Source: Acanthaster planci (taxonomy: Eukaryota > Echinodermata > Asteroidea > Valvatida > Acanthasteridae). From it: a stretch of DNA of 64,000 nt. Made by a program: the position numbers and the translations under genes. The notes beneath the pieces were generated by a model. The model saw only the letters and a program-made list of their open reading frames with translations, had not been told where the DNA came from and did not search any database. Where the stretch lies: positions 11,379,948 through 11,443,947 of the forward strand of contig NW_019091362.1 of the NCBI RefSeq assembly GCF_001949145.1, read 5' to 3'. Positions within the stretch are counted from its first letter, which is position 1, and the number at the start of each line of letters is the position of its first letter. This document shows, piece by piece, positions 59,901-64,000 of this stretch.

Positions 59901-62900
59901 AATTCACATTGTGTCTCCAAGGAAATGGGGTTACGCTTAGCTCTACGTACTCCGCACACACGTGACGTGAATTTATTGCATCTAGTTAGTGTGGTTCCCA
60001 ACATTACGCGGTTTTATAATCAGTTTTCTCCGTTGGTCTCGGAGAACTGTAATTGGGGTAAATTAATTTTGTGTTTGAATTTTTAAACTAGTATTGAAAA
60101 TGCAGCCTTTTGTACACGTGGAAAAGTCAGATATTGGTACAAATAAAAATAACATCACTGTCTTTCAATTAAAATTTTATTGTAGGTTGATTTCCACACA
60201 TGTCGGGATCAGTTTACTTTATATCGCAGTTATTTTGTGTGTTTGAAATGAGAGCAGTTAGTGGTTTTGCTAATTTAATAGAGGGACGCATAACAGCAGA
60301 ATGCATGTTTGATCTTGATTACGTACCGGCAATGGTCACTCGAAACGAGCACTGCCTCGTGTTTCCTGAAGTATCTGTAGCAGTGCAGGCCACGTCAGTG
60401 GGGCCTATCTGGAAGGCGGTGCCGCTCATTGGGTCGCACCTTGAGCTTGAAATTTGCACGTTATCATTCGAATTGATTTGCAAGTTGACCACGTGCGTTA
60501 GTTCTCCAGGATTGGTACTGTCGCGTATATCAGATGGGCATGAAATTGTTGGTAGCACATCGTCTGTGGTGAAGAAATAATTACAATCAACTGGTTGCAT
60601 GTTTCAGTGGCGGATAGGGACAGCCGTGCCCCCTCCCACTAGAAAATTCTTTCATTGAGAGAAACGCAACTTTTTTGGTCTTTTCCACTTTCCTTCCGTC
60701 CACAAGCGCATATAGGCCTAAAGTCCCAAAGTGTGGCACCACTCTCAGAATGGCATACAAGGTTACATGAAAAGGTTCCCATCTGTTGCCCCCTATAAAC
60801 TTTAGCCTCCTCCAGAATTGGTTCTGGATCCGCCCTTACCTTGGCTGCATTTACTGGTCAAAGTAATGACCGCCCTCTGAAGTTAAAATGCAGACATAAT
60901 TATTTCTAACACTCCTATCCATAAAGCACGCCTATTGCATTCCGAATTCAAATGGCGTTAGCTCAGAATTCTATATGCTGACCGCAAGCACAGAACGCTG
61001 GCTTTCAAACGCAGTGCCGAGGGGCTAAACAGAAAGGCGTGGTATTGGGTCGTTGTTTAGAACGAAGTTACAAGGAAGGGGGGTGTAGTAACGTGAACGA
61101 AAACAAGTTAGCCAAGTCGTCTCCTGCCGGCACTGAGTCTGACACACCGTCGGTGGTAACTGTAGCCGTCACGTGCATGGCTCATGGCCGCTTCTTTATT
61201 TCATGAAATGAGCCATTTTGAATAAAGACCTCTTTTTTTAGCTTCGTGTCTAGTTGGTCAATCAAAACATTTGCAAGCAAGGACCATCGGCTTTTAAAGA
61301 ATCTTTTACACGAGTGCACAAACCCTGAGCCTAGGGACGAATTTAGGGTAAACCTTTTTACACAGCATACTGAGCATTCTCGAGATCAGTGAACGGGGTT
61401 CAAGAGAAAAGACTTGTTTCTGTACACCCTTGAGAGTCGTGGGGAAATTGACAGGTCCCTTGTAGAACTTGACAAGATAAATTTCAAATTCTGACGCTTT
61501 TATTTTAATAGATCCACGAAGAATAGACAAAACGGCTCTTAAACAGCCCCTGCTGAATTACATACCTTTGACGGTAACAAAGAACGTGCAAGAATTTACG
61601 TTGCCAGACACATCGTCCACCATGCACGTTACCGGAGTCGCGCCAAGCGTGAACGCTGAGCCGCTCGTTGGGGTGCAACTGGGTTCGTTGTTGACACCAA
61701 CATTGTCGTTGATCACTATTTCCAACCTATTCCAACTCGACACAGCAGGCTCACCAGCACTCAGTGGTCGAGTTCTATTACTGGGACACATAATCGAGGG
61801 TTTCTCGTTGTCTAAATAAGAGAAAGAAGGGGCGACATACCAAACATTTCATTGCCATGAAGCATACATTTTCAATAACAGAGGATCGTATTGGTTTTTT
61901 TTTCAAGCTCGTTTATATGAGATGTGTTTACAAAGTTCCTTTTTACGAGATGTATAAATAAAACAAACCTTGAAAAAAATTCCTCAAAGTGAAATTTTAG
62001 ATGTATCTCCTGAAAAGATTCTTTTTGAAAATAGAACTCTTGTGTTTGAAACGAGACTCTTAAAAGCGAACGCGAAAATATCAATCAGTTACTTTTTTTC
62101 AAAACAGAAACAATGTTTCGAAAACGTTAGAACCTGTAACGGCGATTCTTTACATACATTTACTTCACGTTTTGAAAATGTACATTTCACATAAGAAAAA
62201 ATACATACTTCATGGTACTAGTGGGCTTTCGTTAAATTGAGAAGTGATTCACACCAAACACCTTGTAAATAAGAATATAACAAACCCACAAAAAGGAAAC
62301 TTGTGTTACATTATTCAAACATTTTGCTCGTATCTCTTCTGTTACGCACTGATTTTATAACCCATTAGCCACATAATTTATCTCAATAACATTCATTCCG
62401 CGTGTGTATGCTAAAATATTCCACTGAAGTAACAATTATTCCATTCTGTGCTGTTCCAATATTAAATGAACCAGCAGCAAGTTTCTGTTGCATATTACGC
62501 ACTAAATTACATTATATACCCACTTAATTACAATGTAAGGACTGTTGGTTACAGCAAAGTACAAGTACGGTCTAAAAGGCCGTTTCACACGTCAGGCTAA
62601 CACAAAAGCAAAGCAAATTTTTTAGGCCTACATCGTGGAATGTTTGCAGCGGAATTTGCTTCAGTTAAATTGTGTTCAACATTTACGAATTCACAGCGTG
62701 AATATCTTGATCTGACGTCACAAAGTCTGTCATGAATCGGACACTGCACCAAAGTCCTGCTTCACTGCAGTGAGGTCTGGTCGATGGTGGCAGCCGTGGA
62801 CAGGAAACTCGTACGACGTCATGACCAATTAGGAAATCTACGGTCGGGCCAGCAACCACCAGTCCGCGGAGTACGACCATCCCCGGAGGAGGGGATTTCA

Positions 62901-63798
62901 ACTCCGCGGCCACATCGCCACGTCTTTCTGACAGAGTTCCAGCACATCTTGCTCGCTGCTAGCTGTAAAAGGTCCCTATCACACGACTAGGGCGCCGCCT
63001 TCGTGGCCACCCCGACTTACCTCAATGCAGCAGGTCGCACAGGTCTGCGATGTCACGTCAAGTCACAAAATCGCATTAATTCTGTTCGCCCTCAGTATGA
63101 ATATTACCGGCCTATTGGTTGTGCATAGATTAATTTAAGATTTTACTGTTAAATACGACATAGCACATACCTGTTACAAGAACAGTGAATGTACAGTTTG
63201 TGTTATCTGTTTCATTGTGGCAAGACACGACATTCTCTCCCACCGGAAAGCTACGGAGCAAAGTAAAGAGAAAAATCAATTCCTGTGTATATTTTTGATT
63301 CATTTTGATGACCGAAACTAGGTCCTCCGCCATTGTTCAATTTATCAAAATGCATGTGATCTTTGGTGTTAAGTCCGTACCCTTTAAAGGCATGTGAATA
63401 ATTCAGAAAAAATTATTAAAACATCGCAAACTTGCAACGATTTCCGAAATCTGTTATTGTACAGGCAATTTATCAAAATGCGAGCAAAATGAATATGTTA
63501 CCATTTAAATCTTAAGCTTTGGAGTGCAGGTGTGTAGTTGGGACAAACAGTTTGCAAGATTTAGGGGAAAAATTGATATGATTTCCATTCTTGGGCTTAT
63601 TTCGTGTTGTCTTTCGAAATCCGGATACTTCAAGTTGGGGAATAAGGATTGAAACTTAATATTCAGCCAATTAAAATTTGAAGGAAGAAAACATCACTTA
63701 CTTATTGGTACCAGTAATGTTACACGAAAAGTTTTGGGAATCCGCAGGCAGAATAACAGTGGCGAAAGACTGTCCCGTGTTTGTGTTCTTTGATATGT
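53972..63798 (-). CDS. HYR / fibronectin III transmembrane receptor (partial at both ends)
   Basis: Exons, 5' to 3': 63798-63702, 63250-63171, 61811-61566, 60563-60327, 59868-59590, 59069-58936, 58432-58279, 57760-57476, 57070-56807, 56140-55987, 55738-55632, 54694-54594 and 54156-53972. The first two form one HYR domain (GENVVSCHNETDNTNCTFTV). The next three are each a HYR domain (CPSNRT.., TISCPSDI.., TSCPKGP..), with typical ATDxxGN and TCxFxVxV signatures. Four FN3 domains follow (59069-58279, 57760-57476, 57070-56807, 56140-55632); the last join is uncertain because a second acceptor/donor pair would also keep frame. A transmembrane exon (LAVGVALGVVALLLIIALV) and a tail follow. Domain exons are mostly phase 1-1, as in exon-shuffled receptors. 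The tail has GYETA, SPYENAA and NPTPVPLLPVSR; NPxPV resembles the juxtamembrane stretch of receptor tyrosine phosphatases. The 5' exons are beyond the window and the last exon is unidentified. Confidence 0.82.
55030..55220. repeat. Repeat of the GGTTCATACTTG type in the intron before the TM exon
   Basis: GACCGGTTCATACTTGACAC, GACGTCAGACCAAATAATTC, GTGCTGCGAATTTG and CATTTGAACGAATTTCGC recur in diverged form at about 57205-57290 (GGTTAGACCAAACATTCGC, CGAATTCC, GAATACATCTC.., ATTTCGCGC). A related start (AAAAGGCCGTTTCACACGTC) is at about 62575. These look like copies of one short interspersed DNA element. Confidence 0.45.
55455..55599. mobile_element. MITE family B copy
   Basis: GAAGCCATAACTGCAGTGTC at the left and GTGTGGTGCCGCCGCAGTAA at the right are inverted, like the ends at 34798-34948 and 6853-6996. 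It lies immediately beside the FN3 exon starting at 55632 on its intron side. Confidence 0.6.
57841..58149. mobile_element. CAGNGGNGGATCC-end MITE, copy 1
   Basis: Starts CAGGGGTGGATCC and ends GATCCACTACTG, with poly-G just inside the left end and G-run/C-run sequences inside the right. This TIR type is widespread among animal hAT-like MITEs. It lies in an intron of the HYR/FN3 gene. Confidence 0.6.
60605..60839. mobile_element. CAGNGGNGGATCC-end MITE, copy 2
   Basis: Starts CAGTGGCGGATAGG and ends CTGGATCCGCCCTTAC, the same terminal type as the element at 57841-58149. It lies in the intron upstream of the HYR exon 60563-60327. Confidence 0.6.
61812..63170. other. Intron of the HYR/FN3 gene, no exon seen
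   Basis: Between two HYR exons I find no further HYR-like exon. A 76-codon minus frame at 62683-62913 lies in a G+C-rich repeat-like patch (AAAAGGTCCCTATCACACGA and AAAAGGCCGTTTCACACGTC flank it) and is not convincing as coding. Confidence 0.5.
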
Positions 63799-64000
63799 CT
63801 GCCATACACGTAGCAGCCTCAACTACCAAAAAAGCACAATGCGTCATTCTTTCAGGAACCACCGCTGATTCATTAGATCTTTCCTTATCTGAACTGAGAA
63901 GTAAAGAGTGCTTATTCCTCTTCTGGAGCTCTGTAATTCTGTAATCCTTAAATCCTCAAATGCCACAGATAAACCGTCATATTGATAAAGGTGATTATTA
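63799..64000. other. Intron sequence at the window edge
   Basis: The HYR exon at 63702-63798 starts in phase 1, so the gene continues leftward in its own direction, beyond 64000. No exon is recognised in the last 200 bases. Confidence 0.5.

Overview
This is invertebrate animal nuclear DNA. Short coding exons are joined by GT-AG introns of a few hundred bases to about 2 kb, and intergenic DNA is full of tRNA-derived SINEs, LINE fragments and many short inverted-repeat transposons. Shuffled HYR and fibronectin III domains in phase-1 exons, a membrane sialidase of the bacterial/Asp-box type and the pervasive palindromic hexamer ACATGT suggest a marine invertebrate. I lean to a deuterostome (echinoderm, amphioxus or hemichordate), but the sequence alone does not exclude a lophotrochozoan. 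One ambiguous base lies near 14219.

Five protein-coding loci can be reconstructed by joining exons with consistent splice phases. (1) At 1151-3139 (+) is the 3' part of a gene for a single-pass membrane protein with a juxtamembrane EGF-like module. (2) At 8867-18151 (-) is a complete nine-exon gene for a 485-residue type II membrane-anchored sialidase, with a tenth duplicated exon whose splice donor is mutated. (3) At 32226-42016 (+) is a complete 17-exon calcyphosine-2 (CAPS2) gene of 660 residues. (4) At 43813-48837 (-) is a complete seven-exon IBA57 gene (mitochondrial Fe-S assembly, 383 residues), convergent with CAPS2. (5) At 53972-63798 (-) is the 3' part of a gene for a HYR-HYR-HYR-HYR-FN3-FN3-FN3-FN3-TM receptor whose cytoplasmic tail has a receptor-phosphatase-like juxtamembrane motif, with no phosphatase domain found downstream. 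No functional link between the five genes is evident; this looks like ordinary gene-by-gene animal neighbourhood.

The rest is repeats. At 3140-8866 there are a small foldback, a pogo/mariner-type MITE, another MITE and a LINE 3' relic. At 18152-32222 I find no gene; instead there is a roughly 7-kb field of ACATGT/TGTACA repeats, a long inverted repeat near 25.0-25.75 kb, a foldback element with 16-bp tandem-repeat arms at 30.5-31.3 kb, and a 21-bp perfect hairpin just upstream of CAPS2. Introns of the sialidase and CAPS2 genes hold three TTAA-flanked piggyBac-like MITEs and several SINEs. A long-arm MITE family occurs three times in the window, two hAT-like termini families lie in or near the HYR/FN3 gene, and a CR1/L2-type LINE end lies at 49.4-50.0 kb.

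All gene models are conceptual, built from splice-site consensus, exon phase and protein-family resemblance recognised by eye. No database search was run.
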